A stretch of 64,000 bases of DNA from Mycoplasma yeatsii GM274B (GCF_000875755.1 NZ_CP007520.1:620001-684000), one strand, 5' to 3'. Shown: positions 10,730 to 21,164, counted from the stretch's first letter. Numbers and translations are program-made. Notes: generated by a model not told the origin, from the letters alone.

Positions 10730-11971
10730 CTAAACTAGCTTTTTTAAAAGATCTATTCGATTTTTGTTTTCGTTAATTAAACTATTATTTTGATTTGAAT
10801 TATTATTAACTTTTCATCTTTGAACTAATCCTAGATGTTGATAAGATGAAATAACTTCATTTGATGAAGATACTCATTGCATAAATTCTAAAATTTGTCT
10901 ATTTTTATTATTATCATCTGTCATTTTATATAAAGCAATGAACGGTCTATTTAAAGGGTAATCTTCATAATCTTCAGGATGTTCATTTATATCTCATTGT
11001 TTATTATCGCCATTAATAATAACTGCTCTTAAATTTTTGTGATTTTGAATTTGTTGAGCATATTCCATTGATACAAATCCAAATGCTCCATCAGATTTAT
11101 CTAATTGAGTAAAAATTGCACCGTTTGAATTATATTGATTAACAGCTGTTCCGATTTTTGTATTATTGTTTTTAAAACCAGAAATGTGTTCAAATGAGCT
11201 TCTTGTTCCTGATCCTGAGTTTGTTGAGTAAGGGGTAACTTTCACATTTTTGCTTATATTTGATAATTCTTTATTTGTTATATCTTTGTAGAAATCAAAT
11301 CAACTAACTAACTTAGTTTGATCATTAACTGAATAAACTTCTTTTAATGCCTCACTAGCTTTGTTATCAACGGTTCCGTTTTTCCCTAAATTAAAAGCAA
11401 TATCTTTTTCTTGTTGTTCAGTTAATCCCGTTCCTTTAATGTTATAAACAAAAACGATTGAGTCTTTTGCAAAATCAACAAAATGATAACTTTGCTTTCC
11501 ATCTTTAGTTTTTTTATCACTCATTATTTGTTTAAAAGTTTCTTCTTTATTTAATTTTCCTTCTTCTATTTGTTCAAATAACTCTCCATCACCATTACCA
11601 TCTTTTCTAACTAAGTTATTTCTTATTTCTTCTGGAATAGAATTATCAGTTTCAGATTTAGAAATAAAACCAATACTATAAGTTTCATTAATAACATTTC
11701 TAGCACCTGCTCCAGATCCAGTTGATGAATAAATAAATGATTGACCAGTTTTTTGTCTATATTTATTTGTTAATTGTTGCATAATAGGATCAGCACTAGC
11801 ACTTCCACCAATACTTATAGTATTATTGCTTTTTGAAAAAGTTCATATTCATAAACCGCAAATAGAAGCTATTATTAAAATAAATATTAATAATAATCTT
11901 TTATTAACAATAATCTCTTTAAAATTTATACATCACTTTTTTATTTTTGATGTAGTTTGATTTTGTTTCAT
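10730..11971 (-). CDS. pstS: Phosphate ABC transporter substrate-binding protein PstS
   Basis: Periplasmic-binding-type protein (413 residues) that captures phosphate outside the membrane. A single hydrophobic segment (about residues 25-45) anchors it. There is a Cys in IIASICGLW but no good lipobox, so I read it as a membrane anchor, not a sure lipoprotein. Phosphate-loop signatures are GGSASADPIMQQL, SSTGSGAGARN and a later NSGSGTRSSFEH. Start MKQNQTTSK follows a GGGGAAG ribosome site. The gene opens the pst operon behind a TATAAT promoter. Confidence 0.93.
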
Positions 11972-12028
11972 TTTAAATTGTTCTTCCCCTTTAAAATCAG
12001 TTATTTTTAAACTTTTAATAACTTTAAA

Positions 12029-12034
12029 ATTATA
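12029..12034 (-). promoter_or_regulatory. -10 element of the pst operon promoter
   Basis: TATAAT preceded by TG one base upstream (TGTTATAAT on the minus strand), an extended -10, lies 58 bases upstream of the pstS ATG in the only sizeable gap before the operon. The -35 region is AT-rich without a clear TTGACA. Assignment rests on the perfect -10 and position only. Confidence 0.55.
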
Positions 12035-12109
12035 ACAAATATAAGCTAATTGTTTAAGGTTATTTTTTTGTTGTTTCTATGTTATAAAATTACAATATTT
12101 TAAAAACAA

Positions 12110-12547
12110 CTATAAGTCTTTTTTAAATGTCTTTTTAGCCATTTTATATCTAAATTTAGCATATTTAATACGTTTCTTTTTATGTTTATATTTTCATTTA
12201 GCATTAATATATAATTCTTTTAATTGTTCTTTTTGTTCTAGATCATAACAATCTTTATAATCTTTTTTTCTTTTATCTAGCTCTATTTTAGCTACTGTTT
12301 TTTCAGCATAAGTTAATTTAAGATCACTTAATGATTTTTGAAATATTTCTTGAATAGATAATGTTTTAGTGTAATTTAAACTTTCTAATAAAATATTGTC
12401 TTCTGAAAATATATCTAAATATAATTTTTCACTTTTAGCCATTTTAACAGCTGTATCAACAGCTTGAGCAAATGTTTTAAAATTACCTAATTTGGTAGGC
12501 ATAACAGCTATTTTATTTTCACTAATTTTTGATATACTTCAATTCAT
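12110..12547 (-). CDS. Unknown basic protein upstream of the pst operon
   Basis: A 145-residue protein that I do not recognise. It begins MNWSISKISENKIAVMPTKLGNF (Trp is UGA). The middle is helical and mixed-charge, and the last 50 residues are strongly basic (KYKHKKKRIKYAKFRYKMAKK), which suggests nucleic-acid or ribosome contact. No membrane segment or signal. A downstream ATG (MPTKLGNF) at 12502 is an alternative start. It lies about 140 bases upstream of pstS, on the same strand, separated by the pst promoter, so it is probably a separate unit. Confidence 0.7.
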
Positions 12548-12597
12548 ATTAATACCCTTTAATCTTTAATATTATTTTATACTAAAGCATACATATA

Positions 12598-12620
12598 AAA
12601 AACTTAGATTTCTCTAAGTT
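12598..12620 (-). terminator. Terminator after tRNA-Leu
   Basis: Eight-base-pair stem AACTTAGA/TCTAAGTT with a four-base loop, then a T-run on the minus strand, 15 bases past the tRNA 3' end. Confidence 0.8.
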
Positions 12621-12634
12621 TGTTGATTTCTTAT

Positions 12635-12719
12635 TGGTGCCCTTTATCGGGCTCGAACCGATACGAGTCTCCTCGTCAGATTTTGAGTCTGATGCGTCTG
12701 CCAATTCCGCCAAAAGGGC
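12635..12719 (-). tRNA. tRNA-Leu (anticodon CAA)
   Basis: The minus strand folds as a class II tRNA. The acceptor stem GCCCTTT pairs with AAAGGGC, and CCA is encoded. The anticodon stem TCAGA/TCTGA carries loop CTCAAAA, giving anticodon CAA. A long variable arm CGAG/CTCG and T arm ATCGG-TTCGAGC-CCGAT complete it. The long variable arm and anticodon identify leucine, reading UUG. A TATAAT sits about 14 bases upstream. Confidence 0.97.
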
Positions 12720-12731
12720 TTAACAATAATT

Positions 12732-12737
12732 ATTATA
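12732..12737 (-). promoter_or_regulatory. -10 element for tRNA-Leu
   Basis: Perfect TATAAT on the minus strand ending 13 bases before the mature tRNA 5' end; a weak T-rich -35 region precedes it. Confidence 0.5.
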
Positions 12738-12790
12738 TCTTATAAAACAAAAAAATATGACCTAGAAAGGACATATCTTATTATTATTTA

Positions 12791-12988
12791 TTAAACTAAT
12801 TTTTCTTGTTTTTTTAAAGTTCTTAAAGTTCTAGCTGAAACTTTGATGTTGAACACATTACCTTTTTCATCCATCACTCTAACTTTTTGTAAGTTTAAGT
12901 TTCATTTTCTTTTAGTTGCATTTAATGCGTGAGATCTAGAATTACCTGATAATGCTGATTTACCTGTTAATGCATCTTTTCTTGCCAT
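12791..12988 (-). CDS. rpmB: 50S ribosomal protein L28
   Basis: Ribosomal protein of the large subunit, 65 residues, within the family range. The start [20 protein letters not shown] matches L28, with the family segment [13 protein letters not shown] (Trp is UGA) and the ending [11 protein letters not shown] type read here as [19 protein letters not shown] ribosome site precedes the ATG. It is monocistronic between the surface-protein block and tRNA-Leu. Confidence 0.95.
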
Positions 12989-13161
12989 AAATTTCACCTC
13001 TTACTTCTTTAAGTGTATCATACCTAAAAATATTACTATAAATAAAATAAATTTCAATAGTAAGTTCATATATAAAGATATATTCTTATCAAATAATGAA
13101 CAATCATGAACTTAATATGAAATATATTTATGTGTTTTAGTTGTTTGTTTTTTAATTTTAG

Positions 13162-14076
13162 TTATTGTCTTGAAGGTGGGTTTTCACCGTCATTTTTAAT
13201 TCTATTTGATATAGCAGTTGCTTGTTCATCTAGTTTTCTTAATTCTGGAAGAATTTTTGAAGTAATTGCCCCTGAAAGAAGGTTTCACTCAGATTTAATA
13301 TTTGTTAAGAATCCTTTGATTTTTACAAGTTTTTCTTTTGCTGGTGATTTAACTCACGCATCTTTTTCAAGTGTTTTTTCAAACTCTTTAAGAACTTTGA
13401 AGAAGCCATCTTCATCCAATGTAGTTAGGTCTTTTTTAAGATTTGTTAGATCGTTTAACTGTTCTTGGAAAAATTCAATTAATTTTTGTCCACCTTGTTG
13501 TGTAACTTTAACTATTTCATCTATTATTTTAACTATTTTTGAATCTTTTGTAACAAATGTTTCTTTACTAAAATCTTCTTTTGCTTTTATTATTTCTTTA
13601 CCCTCAACCTTAAAACCACTAATTTCTAATAGTTGATCAAAATCAGATGGGATTGCTTGTTGTTTATCTTTAAACTGAGTAGTAACTGATGCAAAAGCTT
13701 TCACTTCTTTTGCTTCTGTGTCTAAATAAGCTAGATAATAATTAACATCTTTTTTTTCAGTATCTTTAACAGTATAAGTTGTTAAAGCAACAGCTTTTTT
13801 ATAAAGCTCTTTTGCTTCATTGAAATTTGCTTCTGTTCTAGATTTTAAATTATCAAGCTCATCATTTATTTCTTTATTTTTACTTGCGATAGAATTTAAA
13901 TGTCCTGTGATTTGGTTAATTAAATTTTGAGCTTCATTTATTTGATTTCTTAATTCTACTTTTAATCTTTCTACTTGATTATTATATTTTATTGTTTTAA
14001 CAGCATACATGGTTCCACCAGTTGCTATTCCTCCGATAATTAAACTACCAATTATAGGTAATAAATGTTTTTTCAT
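13162..14076 (-). CDS. Membrane-anchored coiled-coil protein (paralogue 1)
   Basis: Unrecognised 304-residue protein. One N-terminal hydrophobic segment (about residues 5-25, with IIGGIATGG) and no lipobox Cys suggest an N-terminal anchor with the rest outside. Residues 30-90 are heptad-like and Glu/Lys/Asn-rich, a likely coiled coil. It shares with the next gene a nearly identical block, ANFNEAKELYKKAVALTTYT followed by VKDT, then NYYLAYLD and QGGQKLIEFF. The Trp after KDA is UGA. It follows GGAGG and lies 61 bases downstream of its paralogue, so the two are probably cotranscribed. A surface or secreted role is inferred. Confidence 0.82.
13741..13830 (-). repeat. Near-identical repeat block, copy 1
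   Basis: About 90 bases match 14774-14864 with only a few differences. The block encodes the VKDT...NYYLAY and FNEAKE..KKAVALTTYT part of both coiled-coil paralogues. Nucleotide identity here is far above that of the flanking parts of the two genes, which suggests gene conversion or recent duplication. Confidence 0.85.
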
Positions 14077-14137
14077 TTTTTAATCCTCCAATATTTTATA
14101 GGTTTGTTAATTTTTATTTTATTAAATTATTTTTTTT

Positions 14138-15109
14138 CTAAGATAGCATATTTTCTGGTTGCCCTGATGAATGATCTGCTTCACCACGTCCACCTTGATC
14201 TCTAGAAGCAGAAGGTAAAGGATCTGTACCATTTTTTAGTCTATCTAAATTTTCTTTAGAATCTTTGTTAATTCTATCTAATCTTGGTAATATATCTTCT
14301 TTAATAGAATCAGAAAGGAAATCTCATTCACTTTTTAGATTTTTTAATAATGTTTTTATCTTATTTAATCTATCTGATGTATTTTTTGCATCATCATCTT
14401 TTCAATTTTCTGGAGTTATGCTAGGATCTATAGATTTAAGTAACTCAACAAAATCTTTTTCATGAATTGTCTGAATCTCTAATTTAAGTTTTTTCAATTC
14501 GTCTATTTGTTTTTGGAAAAATTCAGTTAATTTTTGTCCACCTTGCTTTGCTTTTTCTAAAATCTCTTTGATAACTTTTTGAACATTATCAAGTCTATCA
14601 AGAGTTTGATCTTTTTTAAATTCTGCTTCTTCTTTTAATAATTTATCAATTCCTGTTATTAACATTCCTTCTAAAGTTGCTGGTATTTGTTTTTCATTAC
14701 CTGTTAAAGTAGTTTTAGGTTGATTAGAAGTTTTTATTTCTTTAGAACCTGAGTCAAAATATGCTAGATAGTAATTAACATTTTTTTCTTCAGTATCTTT
14801 AACAGTATAAGTTGTTAAAGCAACAGCTTTTTTATAAACTTCTTTTGCTTCATTGAAATTTGCTACGATTTTTTCATTTAGAGCAGCGATTGATTCAGCA
14901 ATATCTCTATTATGTTTTTCAGATTTTTCTAATTCTTCTTCAAGTTGTCTTTTCAACATCTCGCATTCGCGTTCTTTTTTCTCAAGTAAAATTCTTCATT
15001 TCTGTATTTCTTTATTATTATTAATTTTTTGAATAGCATAAATAGTTCCACCGGATAATAAAGAACCCGTAACTAAACTACCTATTACAGGTAATATAAT
15101 TTTTTTCAT
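14138..15109 (-). CDS. Membrane-anchored coiled-coil protein (paralogue 2)
   Basis: A 323-residue paralogue of the gene at 13162. The N-terminus MKKIILPVIGSLVTGSLLSGG is again a single membrane segment without lipobox. A Glu/Lys-rich coiled coil follows (residues 35-80, EKKERECEMLKRQLEEELEK). Then come the shared block with FNEAKEVYKKAVALTTYT and QGGQKLTEFFQKQIDEL. The C-terminal tail is different, rich in Asp, Ser and Gly (DQGGRGEADHSSGQ). A promoter with TTGTCA and TATAAT lies about 50-75 bases upstream of the GGGAGG site. Function unknown; probably surface-exposed. Confidence 0.82.
14774..14864 (-). repeat. Near-identical repeat block, copy 2
   Basis: Second copy of the block at 13741-13830, inside paralogue 2. 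It is the only long stretch where the two genes match almost base for base. Confidence 0.85.
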
Positions 15110-15206
15110 ATCTAATCCTCCCATTATTGTTTAAAAAATGTAAAATATAATTTTATTATATTGAATCTAAAAAATGTCTTGACAATTATACAATAACTAA
15201 ATTTTT

Positions 15207-16493
15207 TTATCTACCTATTCGATCATGTTGACTGTTTCAACGTTCTCGAATTTTTTGAGGAACACAAATATCTCATAATTTATATCTTACTCCTGTAGTG
15301 CTAACTTGATATTCTCAATCTTTCCAAAGAGATTCACTACGACCAATAAATTCAGTTGTTTTACAATCTTCGCGTATTACTCAACTAGACAAGTTTTGTT
15401 TATAATTTACCGCCCCTCAAAACATTCTTTCCATATGCCTTACTTTTGAAGTATTTCAATTAGATATATTTTGATTGAAGTTTGAAGCGTTTTCAAACAT
15501 ATGACTCATATTTGTTACATTTGATACATCTCAATGATCTAAACCTTCAATTGACTCAAGCCCATTATCAGCAAATGCCCCGCTAAGATTTGTGATAAAT
15601 CAAGGTAGTTGGTTAGGTACTTTAATTGCAGTAGGGATGATTTTTGTTATTTTTCCATCTTCTTCTCAACCAAACTCAACTAATTGTGTACTTCTAATCC
15701 CCGGTTTTATATAATCAGCTCTTTTTTGTTTATTAGTTTTTGGATAAATACGTCCCATTTCTAAGTCAAGTTCAATAGTACCTTTTTTAACTCTGAATTT
15801 TTTATCTCCACCATTTTCAATTTTATTGGTAGCTTGAGCATTGCTTTTTAATTCAAATTCAAATCCTGCGGTTTTATTAAATCTATCTAGTAATGATTTA
15901 TAAGTTTCACCACCTCAAACTGTATCTTTCATTTTTTGATTTCAAACTTCAGTAACAATTTTTTTGTAAGCATCATTTTGATCTTGTGCCGCTTTAAGTT
16001 CAGCCTCTTTTGCACTTAAATCTTTTTCAAGTTTTTTTAAATCATCTTTTAAACCGTTTATTTCTTTATCTTTTTGTCCAATTTCTTTATCAAGATTAGC
16101 TAAATCGACTTTTAAACCTGTCTTTTCTTTTTCTAATTCACCTTTCAATTTTTCAAGTTTTTTTATTTCATCTTTTTCGGTGTTAATTAGTTTTTGTGTA
16201 TTTTTTATTTCAGTTTCTTTAGCAGTGATTTTACCTTCAAGACTAGTTTTAGTTGATATAAGTGACTTTTTTTGTTCTAAAAGTTGAGTTACTTTATTAT
16301 TTATTTTAGTAATTTCAGATCTTATATTTGTTATTGTTGTATTTAACTGGTTGATAATAATACCTGCTTGTTGATCATTTTGAGGGTTTAATGTATGACT
16401 TTCTTTATTTATATTATTAAAAATTAGTGCTGAAGTTGAAATTACACTAGTTGATATTAAAAACGTTAAGCCTAGTCATTTAAATAATTTCAT
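15207..16493 (-). CDS. Secreted coiled-coil protein with DUF285 repeats
   Basis: A 428-residue surface-type protein. A signal or anchor (MKLFKWLGLTFLISTSVIST) is followed by a long coiled coil (about 45-170, e.g. LANLDKEIGQKDKEINGLKD). The C-terminal third has BspA-like/DUF285 repeats of the form WDVSNVTNMSHMFENASNFN and WNTSKVRHMERMFWGAVNY. DUF285 repeats are common on mycoplasma surface proteins. Many Trp are UGA. No lipobox Cys, unlike its neighbour at 16578 with which it shares layout and the MWN-KMK-TV-GE-YKSLL linker. Ribosome site AGGAGG. Adhesion or antigenic variation is inferred. Confidence 0.85.
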
Positions 16494-16577
16494 AACTTTA
16501 CCTCCTAATTTTTAATGATGTATATTTTATTAGAAAATCTATAAATAATAATTTATATATAATAAATTTACGATGAT

Positions 16578-17870
16578 TTAATTAAATGCTCTAATATATG
16601 GATGTGGTTCTTGAGGGTGTTCAGTATAACGAGCTCTAATGGTATGTGGCAGATTTGTGGTTCATAAAGGTTCTGCCCAAAGAGGACAACCAGCAGTAAC
16701 AAATTTAAATGTGTTTGCTTGAAATACTCATCAAGATGAAATATTACCATTAAAATTGTTTGCTCCTCAAAAAGTGCGTTGAAGTCATTTTACATTTCTT
16801 GTATCTCATCCACCTAAGAAAGCATTAACAAGAGATTCTGAAAAAGTTCAATTCATACTAGTTACATTTGATACATCTCAATTTTCTAAACCAAAGTAGA
16901 ATGGGAATTCCTCAATTCGGTGTTCATAGAAAGCTTCGTCTAGATTTGTAACAAATCAAGGTAATTTACCACTTACTTTAGTCGAACCTCTGTGGAGCTT
17001 TTCTATTTGAACTTCACCTTTACCATTTACAAAATAACCTACTTCAGTTACTACAGTACTACTTGTAAACCCGTTGATATTTGGATTATAATTTGTAGTT
17101 TTTTGTTCTCTTATTCTTGGATAAATTTCTCCCGTGTCTAGTTCAAGTTTCATAGAACCTTTTTTAACTGTGAATTTCTTATTTTTACCATCACCAATTT
17201 CTTTATCAGCTTGATCTTGTTTGTCTAATTCAACTTTAACCCCAGTTGTTTTTTCGAATCTATTTAATAAACTTTTATATTTTTCTCCACTATAAACAGT
17301 ATTTTTCATTTTTGAGTTTCAAATATTAGTAATCATTTGTTTATAATCATCATTTTCTGTGTTTATTTTATTTATTTCTTCTTGAGTGGTTTGTAATTTT
17401 GAATTAAGGCTCTTTATCTCTTCTTTTTTATTACCTATTTCTGTGTTCATTTCACTAAGTTTTTTAGTTCGAGATGAAATATCAGATTTTAAAGTTCTTA
17501 TCTCTCTTTCTAGAGTTTCTTTTTCACCTTTTATTTTTTTATGATTATCTTTTTCAGTTTCAAGATCTGTTTTTACTCGTCCTAGTTCAGTTTCTTTTTC
17601 TTGTAAAATTCTACTAAGCTGTGTTGTTAGATCTGTAAGTTGTTTTTTTGCATCTTCAAGACTTTTTATATTATCATCAACTTCAGTGATTTTATTTTTT
17701 AGTTCATCAACTTTTCTATTTAAGTTTTGTACTAAAGTACCTGCTGAATTATTATCTTGTGAGTTTATATATTGGTTGTGTTCACTTATGCTATTAGCAA
17801 TTACACATGATGTTGAAATCACACTAGTAGCAGTTAGTAAACCTAACCCTAGTCATTTAAACATTTTCAT
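16578..17870 (-). CDS. Coiled-coil DUF285 surface protein under poly(A)-spacer promoters
   Basis: A 430-residue paralogue of the upstream-numbered 15207 gene. Signal segment MKMFKWLGLGLLTATSVIST is followed by Ser-Cys, so it may be a lipoprotein although the lipobox is not canonical. Coiled coil spans about 45-170. The C-terminal DUF285 part (NWDVSNVTSMNWTFSESL, GWDTRNVKWLQRTFWGANNF) is degenerate. AGGAG precedes the ATG. Its promoter has a run of 15 A between -35 and -10, and a second copy lies 110 bases further upstream, suggesting length-dependent on/off control. Confidence 0.85.
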
Positions 17871-17911
17871 AAAATTGCACTCCTAATTCATGTTATGCAT
17901 AATATACTATT

Positions 17912-17940
17912 ATTCTATTTTTTTTTTTTTTTAGAATCAA
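17912..17940 (-). promoter_or_regulatory. Proximal promoter with (A)15 spacer
   Basis: On the minus strand: TTGATT (17935-17940), a 17-base spacer made of CT plus 15 A, then TAGAAT (17912-17917). Spacing is exactly the 17 bp optimum, so loss or gain of one or two A would move it off optimum. It drives the 16578 surface gene. Confidence 0.75.
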
Positions 17941-18021
17941 GTCTAAAATATTAGTAATAATTTATTAATAATTAAATGAAAATTTCACTCCTAATTTATG
18001 CATTTTGCATAGTACATTAAT

Positions 18022-18050
18022 ATTCTATTTTTTTTTTTTTTTTGAGTCAA
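18022..18050 (-). promoter_or_regulatory. Distal promoter with (A)16 spacer
   Basis: On the minus strand: TTGACT (18045-18050), a 17-base spacer of C plus 16 A, then TAGAAT (18022-18027). Same architecture as the proximal copy with a different A count but the same total spacer. Confidence 0.72.
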
Positions 18051-18085
18051 GTTTAAAATATTAGCCATAATTTATTAATAACTAA

Positions 18086-18113
18086 AAAATCACTTAATAT
18101 TAAGTGATTTTAG
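18086..18113 (-). terminator. Terminator after the 18116 membrane protein gene
   Basis: Palindrome AAAATCACTTAAT/ATTAAGTGATTTT just past the stop codon, followed by T residues on the minus strand. Confidence 0.8.
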
Positions 18114-18115
18114 TT

Positions 18116-18979
18116 TTATTCAGAAAATATTTTCATAACATTTTGATTAATAAAATGTAAATAATTATTTAATAAGTACTCACCAATTTCATCAAATGTA
18201 ATTTGTTTTTCACCATTTACTAAAATAGAATAATTTTTAAATTTAACTAATTTACGATTTTTTAAAAACATAATCCTTCTTGTAACAAAATCAAAAAACT
18301 CAAATAATTGTTGAGATATTACAATTAGATAATCATCATCATTAAGTACATTTTTAAATTTAAATTTACTAATCATTTTTTTAGCTTTTATATTATCAAG
18401 AGCTCTGTGCATTTTTCTTTCATATGCTGATATTCATCAACTAAATCCTGATTTAATATAAAGATTAGAAGTTTTTTTATTCTTATAAAGAATTTCTAGA
18501 TTATAAAAAGTTTTAACATCTTTAGTATTATTAATAATTTTTTTAATTTCATTTAATTGAATTTCTCTTTTAATACTTGAACTTGTTTTAAGAGATTTTA
18601 TAAATCTTGTAACACTAAAAATAAATATAACTAGTCCTATTAAAAAATAAAGTATAAATGGAATAAATATAAATAAAAATTTAACTTCTAAAAATGTTTT
18701 AATAGTTAATGAACTAGGATAAATATAAAATAATTCATAATATACAATAGGTTGATTTAACATAAAAAGAAATACTAAGAAATAAAATATAACTTCAGCT
18801 ACATTTCTTGATCTAATTGAATCAAGAGTTTCAACATCTATATATTTTTGGAAATACTTTTTTAAATTATCTTTTCTTCTATACAATATAAAACGATTTG
18901 CTATTACAAAAAACATTATAACTATAGGCATAAAAATATTAGATAAAACTACAAATATTATAAATTCACTGTTTGACAT
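18116..18979 (-). CDS. Unknown membrane protein (surface-block family, member A)
   Basis: A 287-residue protein I cannot name. Three hydrophobic segments are visible: about residues 7-30, 62-82 and 100-125. Between the first two is a cytosol-type charged loop (RRKDNLKKYFQKYIDVETLDS). The C-terminal 150 residues are soluble, basic, and end in SILVNGEKQITFDEIGEYLL followed by NNYLHF. Two adjacent UGA give a WW pair after SGFS. Membrane proteins at 33947 and 34806 share this layout and a similar tail, and all three sit beside DUF285 genes. Confidence 0.78.
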
Positions 18980-19155
18980 AATTAATCTTCTTTCTAATTA
19001 TTTTATAAATTTGATTTTATAACAATATCGTTTTTTTAACTATAAATATATTAATTTTACTTTAGATTTTAATCTAATATTTTAAGAGTATTTTTTATTG
19101 ATGTCTTAGACTATTTTTTTATGTTAAAATTTAATAATGAAAGTATGGTGATATC

Positions 19156-19470
19156 ATGAATAATATAGATCCTTTCATTATTAAAACAATATATGATTCA
19201 GTAATCACAATCCCAGGAGTAGTAGCACTTGCTAACTATACTTCTAATAGTTCTGATGATTTGATTACAAATGATATATCAAAAGCCATAGAAATCGAAA
19301 TGAAAGACGATATATATCAGTTTAAGATTCACGTTGTTCTTCTTAATGGAGTAAACATTTTAGATGTGATGACTGAAATACAAATTCGTATTAAATATGA
19401 ACTAGAAAAAAATGTTAAAAACTTTCTTAATCATACAGTAACAGTAGCTGTTGATGATTTAATGTTATAG
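19156..19470 (+). CDS. Asp23/Gls24 family protein (YloU-like)
   Basis: A 104-residue Asp23/Gls24-type protein. The pattern IYDSVITIPGVVALANY followed by beta strands (YQFKIHVVLLNGVNILDVM) and EIQIRIKYELEK is the family fold. In Firmicutes yloU is directly upstream of yloV (fakA), exactly as here (21-base gap). A GGTGAT ribosome site precedes the ATG, and an extended -10 (TGTTAAAAT) lies about 33 bases upstream. Role unknown; the genomic pairing suggests a link to fatty acid kinase. Confidence 0.83.
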   Translation: MNNIDPFIIKTIYDSVITIPGVVALANYTSNSSDDLITNDISKAIEIEMKDDIYQFKIHVVLLNGVNILDVMTEIQIRIKYELEKNVKNFLNHTVTVAVDDLML

Positions 19471-19491
19471 TGTATAGGGTGAGAATTAAAA

Positions 19492-21144
19492 ATGCAAAAA
19501 ATAAAAATATTAAATAATATGATTTTAAGTGGGGTTAATAATTTATATAATCATTATCCTTACATAGATAAATTAAATGTTTTCCCTGTTCCTGATGGAG
19601 ATACTGGAACTAATATGAACTTAACAGCTACTAATGGTTATGCTGAAGTTAGTGAAATTAAATTAAACAATACAACTATAGGTAAATATCTATCTACTTT
19701 TGCAAGAGGACTAATAATGGGAGCTAGAGGAAATTCTGGTGTAATTTTTAGTCAGATTATTAAAGGTTTTTCACTTGGAATGAGTGATGCAAAAGAATTA
19801 TCAGTTGCTGAATGAAAACAAGGTTTTAATAAAGCTTGTGAAATAGCTTATAAAGCAGTTATGAAACCTATTGAAGGAACAATTTTAACTGTTATAAGAG
19901 AAACTAGTGAAAAAGTAAATGAAATTGATGATTCAACTGAAGTTAAAGAGTTTTGAAAACAAGTTGTTGAAATTGCTAATACTAGTTTAGAAAATACTCC
20001 TAACTTATTACCTGTATTAAAAGAAGTTGGTGTTGTTGATTCAGGTGGATTTGGATTAGTTAAATTCTTACAAGGAATGCAACAATATATTGAAAACCAA
20101 AAAGTTGTTCAAAAATTAGCTAAACTAGAAATCAATGAAGGTGGAAACATTGATCTTGAAACTGAAGAAGAATTCGGATATTGTACTGAAGCTATTGTTT
20201 TACTAAATAAAGAATGAATTAATAAACTTCAGCCTTCAACTATTAGAGATCAATTACAAATTTATGGAAACACTTCAATGGTAGTTGTTATTGATGAAGA
20301 AATTTTAAAAGTTCATACTCACGCTTTATCACCAGGTCAAGTTCTATTATTCTTACAACAATATGGAGATTTTAAAACTCTAAAAATTGAAAATATGAAC
20401 TTACAAGCTGATAAACAACTTAAATCAAGAAAGGAAAAAGCTTGAAAAGAAACTTCAAACATTAAAATTGAAAGAAAACTTGTTAATGATGTTGCAATCG
20501 TTTCAGTTGTGCCTTCTAAGAAATTAAAAACTTATTTTGAAAAAGATCTAGGTATTGATCTAGCAATTGATGCGGGTTCAAAAATGAATCCATCAACAAA
20601 GGATTTCTTACAAGCAATTCAAGAAGTTGATGCTAAAACAGTATTTATCTTCCCAAATGATAGCAACGTATATCTAACTGCAAAACAAGCTGAAAAACTA
20701 GAAAAGAAATCTAAAGTTTATGTAATTCAAACAAGAACAATTCAACAAGGTATGGTTTGTTCATTAAGTTATGATCCTTCTCTAACTGCTTCAAAAAATA
20801 GTTCACAATTATTAAAATCACTTAAAAACTTAGTATCATTTAACATTACTAAATCTGTTAAAGATACAAAAATTGATGGAGTGGAAGTTAAAAAAGATCA
20901 TTTCATGGCTCTAGTGGATGGAAAAATTATTGCTTCAGAAAAAACAATAAAAGCTGTATTTGAAAAACAACTTTCTAAATACATTAAAAACAAAACTGAA
21001 ATCATCACCATTTTCACAGGTGACGAGGCCGAAGAAAAAGATGTTGCTCAATTAAGAAAATTCTTAGATGAAAAATACAACGTTGAATATGAAATTGTTG
21101 AAGGTGGACAAAAAGTTTACAGTTTCTTAATAGCAATAGAATAA
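19492..21144 (+). CDS. fakA: Fatty acid kinase, ATP-binding subunit FakA (DAK2/YloV family)
   Basis: Kinase subunit that phosphorylates fatty acids delivered by a FakB protein, giving acyl-phosphate for lipid synthesis. The 550-residue protein has the DAK-type nucleotide site near the N-terminus (VFPVPDGDTGTNMNLT), then ARGLIMGARGNSGVIFSQI and a later VGVVDSGGFGLV. A middle domain and a C-terminal YloV domain (VAIVSV, GSKMNPSTKDFLQAI) follow. Several UGA Trp occur (19813, 19952, 20215). plsX, which uses acyl-phosphate, comes next. Confidence 0.93.
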
Positions 21145-21164
21145 TAAAAAACCAAAATAATAAC

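Larger units (their letters stand above)
17885..18080 (-). repeat. Tandem duplication of a surface-gene promoter and leader
   Basis: Two direct copies, period 110 bases, each hold an upstream AT-rich block (TTATTAATAAATTAT), a -35, a poly(A) spacer, TAGAAT, and a leader ending in AATTAGGAGTG.AATTTT. In the proximal copy this runs into the ATG of the 16578 gene. In the distal copy homology stops exactly where the start codon should be. The distal copy therefore looks like the 5' relic of a deleted surface gene. Confidence 0.82.

Noticed and set aside
13130..13636. 168-residue plus-strand ORF opposite the coiled-coil gene
   Set aside because: It is the antisense shadow of the Lys/Glu-rich minus-strand gene (Phe/Ser-rich translation, no ribosome site, no family).
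16578..17870. Certain lipoprotein call from the Cys after STS
   Set aside because: Residues before the Cys do not form a good lipobox and the paralogue at 15207 has Ala there; left as possible only.
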